A stretch of 5,664 bases of DNA from UBA4582 sp047630175 (GCA_047630175.1 JBLHVI010000138.1:1-5664); one strand, 5' to 3'. Shown: positions 1 through 5,637, counted from the stretch's first letter. Numbers and translations: made by a program. The notes: generated by a model not told the origin, from the letters alone.

Positions 1-416
1 GCCGCCAGCAGTGAATCCATTTCTGGTACGGCATTACTCAAGGTAGAAAAGTCGGTCATACCCAACGTTGACTTGGCAACATCAAACAGTGTGCCTAGGC
101 CACCACGCGCTTGTTCCGGCGTCACACCTAGGGTGCCCGCAATCATACCGCTTAAACTATCCATACCTACATTCATGGCCATGTCAGTTGCCGCGGAAGT
201 CGCAGTTGCCATGGCGCTGTCAGTCGCAGCGGGAGCTTGCACTTCAGCAGCAGTATCGGTGTTTGGGCTTTTTAATTCGGGCGCGTCCGTTGGCGCGGTT
301 TCCACGGGGTCGTCGCCGAAACCAAGAAAACCTTTCACACTATCCATCCAATCCTCCGCGTGAGCCGGAGCGTTCATTAATGAAAATAGCGCAACCAACA
401 GAACATACTTTGACAT
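1..416 (-). CDS. Exported DUF2780 (VcgC/VcgE-type) protein, C-terminus off the left edge
   Basis: Reading leftward from the ATG at 416-414 gives 138 complete codons with no stop before the window ends, so the gene is partial. Residues 1-20 form a Sec signal peptide: a short Lys-containing start, a hydrophobic stretch (YVLLVALFSLM) and an APAHA site before EDW, so the mature protein should be periplasmic or secreted. Residues 35-80 are a low-complexity linker rich in Ala, Thr, Pro and Asp. From about residue 84 the sequence matches what I know of DUF2780: GTLGVTPEQARGGLGTLF, then AKSTLGMTDFSTLS and the signature VPEMDSLLAA. The function of DUF2780 is unknown. The start is backed by AAGGAAG (429-423) six bases upstream. 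Only the end of the conserved domain is missing. The family call is strong; role and partners are not known. Confidence 0.85.
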   Translation of the reverse strand, partial: MSKYVLLVALFSLMNAPAHAEDWMDSVKGFLGFGDDPVETAPTDAPELKSPNTDTAAEVQAPAATDSAMATATSAATDMAMNVGMDSLSGMIAGTLGVTPEQARGGLGTLFDVAKSTLGMTDFSTLSNAVPEMDSLLA

Positions 417-482
417 GACGAACTTCCTTTGGATGAATGAGTAATAACGGAACTCTAAGCTGCTTCGGGAATTTTCTCTAGC

Positions 483-492
483 TCTAATTAGA
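483..492. promoter_or_regulatory. Palindrome TCTAATTAGA upstream of the DUF2780 gene
   Basis: A perfect 10-base palindrome lies 66 bases upstream of the DUF2780 ATG, where a promoter or operator would be expected. Its half TCTAA/TTAGA also occurs in the operator-like repeats upstream of the GMC and hydrolase genes. An AT-rich 10-mer palindrome can arise by chance, so the assignment is weak. Confidence 0.2.
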
Positions 493-761
493 CCAACTCC
501 AGGATACAGGGTACATGCAGAGGCTTTATCTCGCGAATTTCATGCCGCTATGGTGAACCGCGAAATAGTGACTGAGCATAATAGTGCGGAGTAGCGATAG
601 ATAACTTATCACCATTAATTACCTAAGTGGCAACGGGGGCGTTGGTCACCTATATGAATTACGAACCTTTCACCGATACCAAATAAGTCATATTGATGCC
701 AACACACTGCACGTTCGTTGCTTGTTGTTGCCTCGCATAATCCGTACCGGCTAGGGTGACC

Positions 762-778
762 GTCGTCAGGTTGACGAC
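762..778. repeat. Perfect 7-bp inverted repeat with a 3-base loop
   Basis: GTCGTCA, spacer GGT, TGACGAC: a perfect stem-loop about 95 bases downstream of the TrhA-like stop codon. No T-run follows on either strand, so it is not a typical rho-independent terminator. It could stabilise the 3' end of the TrhA-like transcript, or be incidental within the possibly decayed reading frame that spans it. Confidence 0.4.
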
Positions 779-872
779 ACTGGCAGCATCGGGAGTCGAG
801 CTAGAACAACGAGTAGAACGCGCTTTTCTGCCTGTCGGCTATTACGCCCCAGTCTATTTTTAGAGCGTCTAT

Positions 873-1508
873 TTAACGCACATAACCGTAAACAGCTATA
901 AAGTGACTAGCGCTACCCAGCAGGGTAAACACATGAAACAGCGCGTGATTAAAAGGGATCCTTTTGATCGCATATATAACCGCGCCGAGTGTATACAAAA
1001 CACCGCCAGCAATCAGCCATCGCAAACCCAAGGGTGGCAGTAGATCGTTCAGTGGCGAAATCGCAAAAATAATCATCCAGCCCATGAACACGTACATCAG
1101 CGTTGATAGCAGAGAGTATCTACCGGTAAAGAACAGCTTCAGAATAACGCCCACCAATGCCATGCTCCAGCAGACGCCGAAGATAGACCAGCCTACCGGA
1201 CCATCCAGCGTAATCAGTGTGAAGGGCGTGTAAGTGCCAGCAATTAGAAGGTAAATACTGGCATGATCAACGACACGTAGGCGCCCCCGCAGCAGTGGTT
1301 CTTTGACTGCGTGATAGACCGTCGACGCACCATAGGTCACAACGAGGCTAAGCCCGAATATGCCAAAGCTTAAAATGAGCAAGCCGTTGTTGGTGGGCAA
1401 CGCCACCTGCATCAACGCCGCCAGCGCGACTAAGCCGAGCAAAAAACCCAAACCGTGCGACACGATGTTGATGGACTCTTCAATGGCAGAGTAATATTTG
1501 GCCGTCAC
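873..1508 (-). CDS. trhA: TrhA/hemolysin III (PAQR) family integral membrane protein
   Basis: This 211-residue protein has the usual length and seven-helix layout of the hemolysin III (HlyIII, PAQR) family. Conserved polar positions are in place: EESINIVSHGLG (10-21), the helix-2 signature GASTVYH (60-66), DHASIYLLIAGTYTPF (81-96) and the helix-7 pair NHALFHVF (187-194), with a further His at 202. By analogy with adiponectin receptors, H66, H188 and H192 are the likely zinc ligands. Bacterial members act in the inner membrane; E. coli TrhA (YqfA) is linked to membrane fluidity and energy homeostasis, and the hemolysin name reflects early work on a Bacillus protein. The start is GTG (1508-1506): an in-frame TAG lies four codons upstream, no ATG is near, and GAGAG six bases before is a modest ribosome binding site. 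It starts 51 bases after the GMC stop, so co-transcription is possible. Confidence 0.88.
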   Translation of the reverse strand: MTAKYYSAIEESINIVSHGLGFLLGLVALAALMQVALPTNNGLLILSFGIFGLSLVVTYGASTVYHAVKEPLLRGRLRVVDHASIYLLIAGTYTPFTLITLDGPVGWSIFGVCWSMALVGVILKLFFTGRYSLLSTLMYVFMGWMIIFAISPLNDLLPPLGLRWLIAGGVLYTLGAVIYAIKRIPFNHALFHVFTLLGSASHFIAVYGYVR

Positions 1509-1559
1509 GGTGGACTCTCGCTACGCGCGTTTTAGTGTTTGCTGCTGTCTATCGCCAGC

Positions 1560-3152
1560 CTACGACTGATAATCAGCTATCAGCATGTCGGCTGCTTTCT
1601 CGGCAATCATAATCGTCGGCGCGTTAGTATTGCCTCCCACCAGCGTCGGCATGACTGAGGCGTCGACGACTCGCAAGTTCTCAACACCCCGCACGCGCAG
1701 ACGAGCATCGACGACAGCCATATCGTCGTGACCCATTTTGCAGGTACCAACAGGATGATAAATAGTCTCAGCAGTCTTACGGATGAACATCTTAATTTCA
1801 TCGTCAGTGACCGCATCACGACTGGACTCATGCTCCGGGCCAACAATCTTCTGGAAGGTACTGGTGTTGAAAATCTTCCGCGCTACTTTCACCCCTTCAA
1901 CCATCACATTCATGTCGTTGTCAGAGTCGAGATAGTTAGCTTTAATCACAGGGTCTGCGTGGGGGTCTTTCGACGCCAGCGTTACTTCGCCGCGGCTTTC
2001 AGGTCGCAGCTGACAGACATGAATGGAAATGCCTTCCCCTTCCATAGGCTGACGACCATGGTCTGCCATGAACACCGGGATAAAGTGTAGTTGAATGTCT
2101 GGTACTTCAAGATCGGGCCGGGTCTTTAAGAAGGCACCTGTTTCAAGCGGATTGTCTGCGCCGACGCCCTTTTTGAACAGCAAATATTTCAAAAAGATGA
2201 ACGGTAGCTTGTACTTTTTGATCTTGCCGGCGAGTGACATCTGGGGGTCGGTTACATAATGTTGGATGATGACATCCAGATGATCTTGTAGGTTTTTTCC
2301 GACACCCGGCAGGTGATGCAGGCACTCGATACCATGCGCAGCCAACTCGTTCTCATCACCAATACCCGACAGTTGCAGCAGTTGCGGTGATTGCACGGCA
2401 CCCGCGCACATCAGTACCGCTTTGCTGGCCATTGCTTGCGTCGACTTGCCATTCTCATCGTACTCGACGCCGGTCGCTTTCTTGTCATTGATCAACACAC
2501 GTAGCAGACGCGCGCCTATGGCAACCGTCAGGTTCGGCCGGTCAAGTATCGGTGTTAAATAACCCCGTGCGGCGCTACAGCGCTGACCACCAATCTTGGT
2601 CAATTGATAAGGCCCAACGCCTTCCTGATCGGCACCATTAAAGTCAGGATTGTAGGCATAGCCCGCCTCAACGCCCGCTTCAACGAACAGTTTATGGGAT
2701 GGCAATGCCGCACCGCCATCTTTGACATTCAGTGGTCCGCCGACACCATGGAAATCGTCCTCACCACGTTCCTGATTCATGGACCGCTTGAAGTACGGCA
2801 ACACCTCATCGAAGCTCCAGCCCTCGTTGCCTAACTGCCGCCAACGATCAAAGTCTTGCGCATGGCCTCGAATATAGACCATGCCATTGATTGAGCTAGA
2901 ACCCCCTAGCCCTTTGCCGCGAGGCCAGAACAGACGACGGTTTTCAAGCTGCGGCTCGGGTGCGGTATCAAACGACCAATTATAGGTAGTGCCGGCGAGT
3001 AACTGACCAACGCCCGTGGGCATGTGAATAAACGGACTGGTATCTTTCTTGCCCGCCTCCAGCAACAGCACCTTAGTAGCGGGGTCAGCTGACAGGCGAT
3101 TCGCCAGAACACAGCCCGCTGAGCCGGCACCCACTATAATATAGTCGTACAT
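1560..3152 (-). CDS. GMC-family FAD-dependent alcohol dehydrogenase (AlkJ/BetA-like)
   Basis: A complete 530-residue glucose-methanol-choline oxidoreductase. From the ATG at 3152: the FAD dinucleotide fold MYDYIIVGAGSAGCVLANRL with GxGxxG at 8-13, LLLEAG at 29-34, GMC signature 1 RGKGLGGSSSINGMVYIRG at 78-96, signature 2 GAVQSPQLLQLSGIG at 251-265, the catalytic-region YHPVGTCKMG (465-474, His466) and the C-terminal GGNTNAPTIMIAEKAADM (506-523) with the conserved Asn. Length and motif order fit membrane-associated quinone-linked alcohol dehydrogenases such as AlkJ and also choline dehydrogenase BetA; sequence alone does not fix the substrate. There is no signal peptide, so it should act on the cytoplasmic side. 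The ATG at 3152 is preferred over GTG at 3173 because AAGGGA lies five bases before it and family proteins start at MYDYIIVG. An operator-like repeat lies 38 bases upstream. No betaine aldehyde dehydrogenase or alk gene adjoins it. Confidence 0.92.
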   Translation of the reverse strand: MYDYIIVGAGSAGCVLANRLSADPATKVLLLEAGKKDTSPFIHMPTGVGQLLAGTTYNWSFDTAPEPQLENRRLFWPRGKGLGGSSSINGMVYIRGHAQDFDRWRQLGNEGWSFDEVLPYFKRSMNQERGEDDFHGVGGPLNVKDGGAALPSHKLFVEAGVEAGYAYNPDFNGADQEGVGPYQLTKIGGQRCSAARGYLTPILDRPNLTVAIGARLLRVLINDKKATGVEYDENGKSTQAMASKAVLMCAGAVQSPQLLQLSGIGDENELAAHGIECLHHLPGVGKNLQDHLDVIIQHYVTDPQMSLAGKIKKYKLPFIFLKYLLFKKGVGADNPLETGAFLKTRPDLEVPDIQLHFIPVFMADHGRQPMEGEGISIHVCQLRPESRGEVTLASKDPHADPVIKANYLDSDNDMNVMVEGVKVARKIFNTSTFQKIVGPEHESSRDAVTDDEIKMFIRKTAETIYHPVGTCKMGHDDMAVVDARLRVRGVENLRVVDASVMPTLVGGNTNAPTIMIAEKAADMLIADYQS

Positions 3153-3190
3153 ACGATTCCCTTTGGTTGGCACTCTTATTGACGCCGTTG

Positions 3191-3207
3191 TTAGAACACT
3201 TGTCTAA
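3191..3207. promoter_or_regulatory. Candidate repressor operator upstream of the GMC gene
   Basis: On the minus strand this reads TTAGACAAGTGTTCTAA, an imperfect inverted repeat whose outer five bases match perfectly (TTAGA/TCTAA). It lies 38 bases before the GMC ATG, where a TetR-type repressor could block transcription. A second imperfect repeat (arms 3206-3213 and 3230-3237, 7 of 8 matching, 16-base loop) abuts it and may belong to the end of the hydrolase transcript. A similar TTAGAC-led repeat lies upstream of the hydrolase gene. No regulator gene is in the window. Confidence 0.4.
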
Positions 3208-3251
3208 ACTGGCGAGGTTTTGTTTGCGTGCCAGCTTAACGTGATACGCGA

Positions 3252-4154
3252 CTACATTGGTATCGCTGTACCTGCGGCGTTAACCGAAACAACATTCTGC
3301 GGCACACCCGGAAACACCTCGCGAAACAAATTCAGCATGTTCATCGTAGAACGCCGGTCGGCCGCCTCAAATAGGTGTCCTGGAGGGCCCAAGGTCGGCG
3401 GTAATGCAAAGCCATGGGGCGTCTGAGCATATTGGTTAAATACCCAGTCGACGCCTGCGGCGTCCATTTCAGCAAAAAACCGCTGTTTACTTTCTTCCGG
3501 CACCAAATGATCATTAGCACCGTTCTCGATCATCACAATGGTGTCGGTATTGTAACTATCATTACGGGGTTTTACGGTTGGTCGGGTGACGCCATAGTGT
3601 GCCGGATTCGGATCTTCGCCGGTCTGTAGCAAACCATGCAAAGACACAACCCCACTTAAATTAAGGCCACCGCGGACGCCTTCGATCACCGCCATACCAC
3701 CGAAGCAGTAGCCGATCGCCGCGGGCGCAAAGCTCGCATCAACGGCCTCATGCCTAAGGCCTTGGGCTATCCACGCCGCCAGCAGGTCTCGAAAGGCACC
3801 GTGGTCATGATCTATCGCCGCCATAGCGTCGAAGCATTTTTTCTGGAATGCCTGAATTTTACTCGTGTCTTGCGGAAATATTCGTTCCTCCGCAGGCACC
3901 AATAGGCCATACATATCGATTGCCAGCCCTACGTAACCAAGCCTCGCCATATATTCTGCGACATCAACGTCGAAAAATTTCAGGCCCTGGTAGTTATGTA
4001 TCACCAGCACCAGTGGCCGAGGGCCGGTGTCTTCTGGCGGGGCCACCAAGTGGCCCACAAAATCGTTACCTTGATGCGTGAATGAAATATCAGTCCGACG
4101 CAAACCGGGTGCAGCGGGCCACAGCGCGTGTGGGTTGTGCTCGTTTTGACTCAT
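3252..4154 (-). CDS. Dienelactone-hydrolase-family alpha/beta hydrolase
   Basis: This 300-residue protein has the dienelactone hydrolase (DLH, PF01738-like) plan: an opening beta-sheet region, PRPLVLVIHNYQGL (45-58), the nucleophile elbow GYCFGG with Cys150, the acid loop ENGANDHLVP with Asp215, and TPHGFA with His247. These form a Cys-Asp-His triad. It is longer than classical DLH (about 235 residues), with an N-terminal extension of about 20 residues and extra sequence around 175-205 and at the C-terminus, as in many uncharacterised DLH-like proteins. In classical DLH a Glu (Glu36) in the early loop holds the Cys; here HNYQG seems to place Asn54 there. No signal peptide, so cytoplasmic. It likely hydrolyses an ester, lactone or thioester; no chlorocatechol-pathway genes adjoin it, so a role in that pathway is not supported. 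The start is ATG with AAGAAGGA ending seven bases upstream. An operator-like repeat lies 52 bases upstream. Confidence 0.88.
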   Translation of the reverse strand: MSQNEHNPHALWPAAPGLRRTDISFTHQGNDFVGHLVAPPEDTGPRPLVLVIHNYQGLKFFDVDVAEYMARLGYVGLAIDMYGLLVPAEERIFPQDTSKIQAFQKKCFDAMAAIDHDHGAFRDLLAAWIAQGLRHEAVDASFAPAAIGYCFGGMAVIEGVRGGLNLSGVVSLHGLLQTGEDPNPAHYGVTRPTVKPRNDSYNTDTIVMIENGANDHLVPEESKQRFFAEMDAAGVDWVFNQYAQTPHGFALPPTLGPPGHLFEAADRRSTMNMLNLFREVFPGVPQNVVSVNAAGTAIPM

Positions 4155-4188
4155 CTGTTCGTCCTTCTTTTGATTCGCACTTGCCTGT

Positions 4189-4245
4189 GGCTGACGCTTT
4201 CTACCGTCAGACTAACGTCTAATTCCATCACACGGGCTGACGCTT
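4189..4245. repeat. 11-bp direct repeat bracketing the hydrolase operator site
   Basis: GGCTGACGCTT occurs at 4189-4199 and again at 4235-4245, 46 bases apart, with the TTAGAC-type inverted repeat (4207-4222) between the copies. The right copy falls in the last codons of the 36-codon reading frame. The left copy also forms a 6-bp inverted repeat (CTGACG 4191-4196, CGTCAG 4205-4210) that overlaps the operator site. It may be a regulatory arrangement or a small duplication scar. Confidence 0.4.
4207..4222. promoter_or_regulatory. Candidate repressor operator upstream of the hydrolase gene
   Basis: On the minus strand this is TTAGAC-GTTA-GTCTGA, an inverted repeat with five of six arm bases matching and a four-base spacer. 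It lies 52 bases before the hydrolase ATG and five bases after the stop of the small upstream frame. The TTAGAC half is identical to the one upstream of the GMC gene, and the other half differs little (TCTGAC versus TCTAAC). The half-site spacing differs by one base, which weakens the case for a shared regulator. Confidence 0.4.
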
Positions 4246-4338
4246 AGCAATCTCGCGATCAACATTGGATGCTTCACCGGTCTGCAGTGAATCAACATGC
4301 TGGCGCAGCAGCTTAAGGTGATATTCTGCCAGGCTCAT
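4228..4338 (-). CDS. Possible small protein of 36 residues, unknown function
   Basis: An ATG at 4338-4336 opens a 36-codon frame ending in TGA (4230-4228). The protein begins MSLAEYHLKLLRQHVDSLQT and ends EIAKRQPV. It is charged, has no membrane segment or signal peptide, and residues 2-19 look like an amphipathic helix with Leu/Val spacing. I do not recognise a family. Support for a real gene: AGGGGA lies six bases before the ATG, codon use looks like that of the neighbours, and it reads the same way as the hydrolase gene whose start is 73 bases downstream. An upstream nine-codon frame (ATG at 4364-4362) ends in TGA overlapping this ATG as ATGA, which could allow translational coupling. Against it: short frames with good ribosome binding sites occur by chance, and the operator-like site after it suggests the hydrolase has its own promoter. 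Confidence 0.45.
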   Translation of the reverse strand: MSLAEYHLKLLRQHVDSLQTGEASNVDREIAKRQPV

Positions 4339-4437
4339 GAATCTTCCCCTTGCGTCACTAACATCTTTTTTATCAATGGGTTAGATGGTTGTTCTTGTTC
4401 AGTTAGCCTTCATGACGCATCAGGTGAGATGTTCTAG

Positions 4438-4450
4438 TAAGTTGCACTTA
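4438..4450. repeat. Small inverted repeat just after the methyltransferase stop
   Basis: TAAGT-TGC-ACTTA is a perfect 5-bp inverted repeat six bases beyond the methyltransferase stop codon. It is AT-rich and lacks a following T-run on the minus strand, so it is at best a weak 3'-end structure. The rest of 4339-4455 shows nothing else I can name. Confidence 0.25.
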
Positions 4451-4455
4451 GCGTG

Positions 4456-5196
4456 TTATGGTTTTTTGCACCCCACAACAATCGTTCTTCCGAGCAGAAC
4501 ATCCAACGAATTAATTTGCAGCACAAAAGGCTCGTTGAATTCGTCAACTGTCTTAATTTTCGTTTTTTCATCGCGCAGTAACAGCTTTGAAAATAACTTG
4601 ATAGGAATGTACAGAAACAGTAACCATGCTTTGGAAGTGCCCTGCTTCTTGTCGATTGAAACTTGTATCTCCTGAAATCCAGCATCCACCAATGAATGTG
4701 CCAGATAGAAAAACGAAACCGGATTTATATGCCCGCCTGTCGAATGCAGGTTGCTCTCACGAAAATGCAGCGGGCCAAAGAGATTATGGAAGCCAAAGAT
4801 CAGGAAGCGAATTCTTGACTTCAGATTCAAGATGTTTGGCGTGGTCAGCACCAGTGCACCACCAGGTTTCAGGACGCGATACATTTCCCTGAGCGTATAT
4901 CTATAGTGTTCAAGATGCTCTATCACCTCAGTGCATGTTACCAGATCAAAAGCTGAATTCTCAAACGGCAGGCCTTCCGTATTCAGATTTGCAACGCTTA
5001 CGCTGACATCGGGAAGTTTCATCAAGCTGTCCGTGTAGTCGCATACCGAAGATCGTACGTCGAATCGATTTCGCAACAGCCGAATCAAATCCCCATGACC
5101 CGAACCAATATCCAAATGTTCCGCCGGGAACAATGGCGCCAGCGTTTCAACCATATCGACAGCTGAATCGAGAATTTTCGTCGTACTGAGGGCCAA
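4456..5196 (-). CDS. Class I SAM-dependent methyltransferase, acceptor unknown
   Basis: In the 246-residue form the order is: SAM-binding motif I LDIGSGHGD (28-36), a DY acidic pair after strand 2 (53-54), the motif around FDLVTCTEVIEHLEH (83-97) and LREMYRVLKPGGALVLTTPN (102-121). This is the Methyltransf_11/23-type Rossmann core. The C-terminal 120 residues are less typical, with a hydrophobic stretch (LLFLYIPIKLFSKLLL, about 192-207) that could sit against the membrane. Proteins of this general shape often methylate cell-envelope glycans or small lipids, but no glycosyltransferase or other pathway gene is in view, so the acceptor is open. The start chosen is TTG at 5196-5194, because TAAGGA lies eight bases upstream; the TTG at 5214 lacks a ribosome binding site. 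By eye it is more AT-rich than the hydrolase and GMC genes. With the transposase relic next to it, this may point to transfer. Confidence 0.82.
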   Translation of the reverse strand: MALSTTKILDSAVDMVETLAPLFPAEHLDIGSGHGDLIRLLRNRFDVRSSVCDYTDSLMKLPDVSVSVANLNTEGLPFENSAFDLVTCTEVIEHLEHYRYTLREMYRVLKPGGALVLTTPNILNLKSRIRFLIFGFHNLFGPLHFRESNLHSTGGHINPVSFFYLAHSLVDAGFQEIQVSIDKKQGTSKAWLLFLYIPIKLFSKLLLRDEKTKIKTVDEFNEPFVLQINSLDVLLGRTIVVGCKKP

Positions 5197-5237
5197 GATG
5201 ATTATCCTTATCAATCGATTACGGGATGCACACTAAC

Positions 5238-5266
5238 TTAGTTGACCCACAAAAGTCAGCAACTAA
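5238..5266. promoter_or_regulatory. Inverted repeat TTAGTTG / CAACTAA upstream of the methyltransferase
   Basis: Perfect 7-bp arms (5238-5244 and 5260-5266) around a 15-base centre lie 41-70 bases upstream of the methyltransferase TTG start. A loose promoter-like pair (TTGCTG, 16 bases, TAAGTT on the minus strand) overlaps it. It could be an operator or an mRNA hairpin. The promoter reading is tentative. Confidence 0.35.
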
Positions 5267-5296
5267 CCAATTTCAAGCATCTCATTGCAACAGCAT

Positions 5297-5397
5297 CTGC
5301 CAGAAAAAATATGCGTGGGCCGTCGTCGACCCTTTTTCTGCGAAGCGGAAAGTGCGGGCGCTCGGCGAGCTTCATTACCCGCTTTTTTCACTGGCAG
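5297..5397. repeat. 101-bp palindromic element with inverted ends (REP/MITE-like)
   Basis: The ends are inverted copies: CTGCCAG then AAAAAA at 5297-5309, and TTTTTT, CA, CTGGCAG at 5383-5397. They differ only by two extra bases on the right. Inside are more hairpins: GCGGG (5354-5358) with CCCGC (5378-5382) enclosing GCTCG-G-CGAGC (5360-5370), a TTTTCTGC/GCGGAAAG stem around 5335-5352 that pairs as RNA with two G-U pairs, and a GGGTCG/CGGCCC stem on the left (minus strand, about 5317-5332). The A/T runs at both ends give the element terminator-like form in both directions. It sits between the methyltransferase and the broken transposase, and the relic's fortuitous stop codon lies in its right end. 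It may be a REP-type or MITE-like unit, or a bidirectional terminator. Copy number elsewhere is unknown. Confidence 0.5.
5354..5388 (+). terminator. Terminator-like hairpin and T-run on the plus strand
   Basis: GCGGG/CCCGC encloses a second perfect stem (GCTCG/CGAGC) and is followed at once by six T residues (5383-5388). This is the form of a rho-independent terminator, though no plus-strand gene leads into it within the window. It is part of the 101-bp palindromic element. The minus-strand counterpart is weaker: a GGGTCG-ACGA-CGGCCC stem whose T-run (5309-5304) starts seven bases after the stem. Confidence 0.45.
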
Positions 5398-5630
5398 GCA
5401 TTTTGTGTTTTGGCAAGGCCACCATTGGACATCACGGCATAGCCATAAAGCTTTACTGCGAACAGTTGCGCCAACGCCAGAATGCGATTATCCAGCCATT
5501 GCCTACGATGATCAAAATCAAACCCTGGTGCACTATCGCGACCACAGAGAAATGCACGGCGTACACATCTTGAGCAAACGTGATAAATCCCGCCATCAGG
5601 ATCGACTAGGTGTGATCTTGGATATCCCAT
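5388..5630 (-). pseudogene. Truncated REP-associated tyrosine transposase (RAYT, Y1/IS200-like)
   Basis: From the ATG at 5630-5628 the product starts MGYPRSHLVDPDGGIYHVCS and continues with RCVRRAFLCG, FDHRRQWL and LYGYAVMSN. This is the typical N-terminal half of RAYT proteins, single-strand-specific Y1/HUH-type transposases that act on REP palindromes. In intact members AVMSN is followed directly by HYH, the metal-binding His-x-His, and later by the catalytic Tyr. Here the match stops right after the Asn codon (5426-5424). The remaining 11 codons (GGLAKTQNACQ) are unrelated and end at TGA (5390-5388). None of the three minus-strand frames further left resumes the family sequence, so this is a deletion, not a simple frameshift. 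The remnant of about 69 family residues, against roughly 200 or more normally, lacks all catalytic residues and must be inactive as a transposase. Being upstream of the methyltransferase on the same strand, it marks an old insertion site. Confidence 0.85.
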
Positions 5631-5637
5631 GAATAAA

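Larger units (their letters stand above)
417..872. other. Intergenic region without a convincing gene
   Basis: These 456 bases lie between the TrhA-like gene and the DUF2780 gene. They should hold the DUF2780 promoter (leftward), but I could not pick a -35/-10 pair with confidence. Visible structure: a perfect 10-base palindrome TCTAATTAGA (483-492), a small GATAA-C-TTATC repeat (600-610), an imperfect inverted repeat (531-563) and a strong 7-bp repeat (762-778). On the minus strand, 838-662 is free of stops (59 codons, stop at 661-659) but has no usable start near its beginning. It reads CSSSTPDAAS in the middle and ends MTYLVSVKGS. It may be a decayed lipoprotein gene or chance. No clear terminator with a T-run follows the TrhA-like stop. 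Confidence 0.6.

Noticed and set aside
68..418. Plus-strand open frames opposite the DUF2780 gene
   Set aside because: The minus-strand frame has a signal peptide, a ribosome binding site and a family match; the plus frames are its shadows.
531..563. Imperfect inverted repeat TCGCGAATTTCA / TGAACCGCGA
   Set aside because: The arms pair only with gaps and no functional context is evident.
1728..2834. Several antisense frames within the GMC gene
   Set aside because: They are shadows of a gene with all its signature motifs intact, and none has recognisable protein features.
3153..3173. GTG start at 3173 adding seven residues to the GMC protein
   Set aside because: The ribosome binding site AAGGGA lies inside this extension, five bases before the ATG at 3152, and family members start at MYDYIIVG.
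4335..4364. Nine-codon frame MLVTQGEDS overlapping the small gene start
   Set aside because: No ribosome binding site and too short to support as a gene; kept only as a possible coupling feature.
5197..5214. TTG start at 5214 for the methyltransferase
   Set aside because: No ribosome binding site precedes it; TAAGGA is positioned for the TTG at 5196.
5226..5632. Plus-strand open frames of about 115 codons
   Set aside because: They run antisense to the clear transposase relic, have no ribosome binding site, and their translations show no family motifs.
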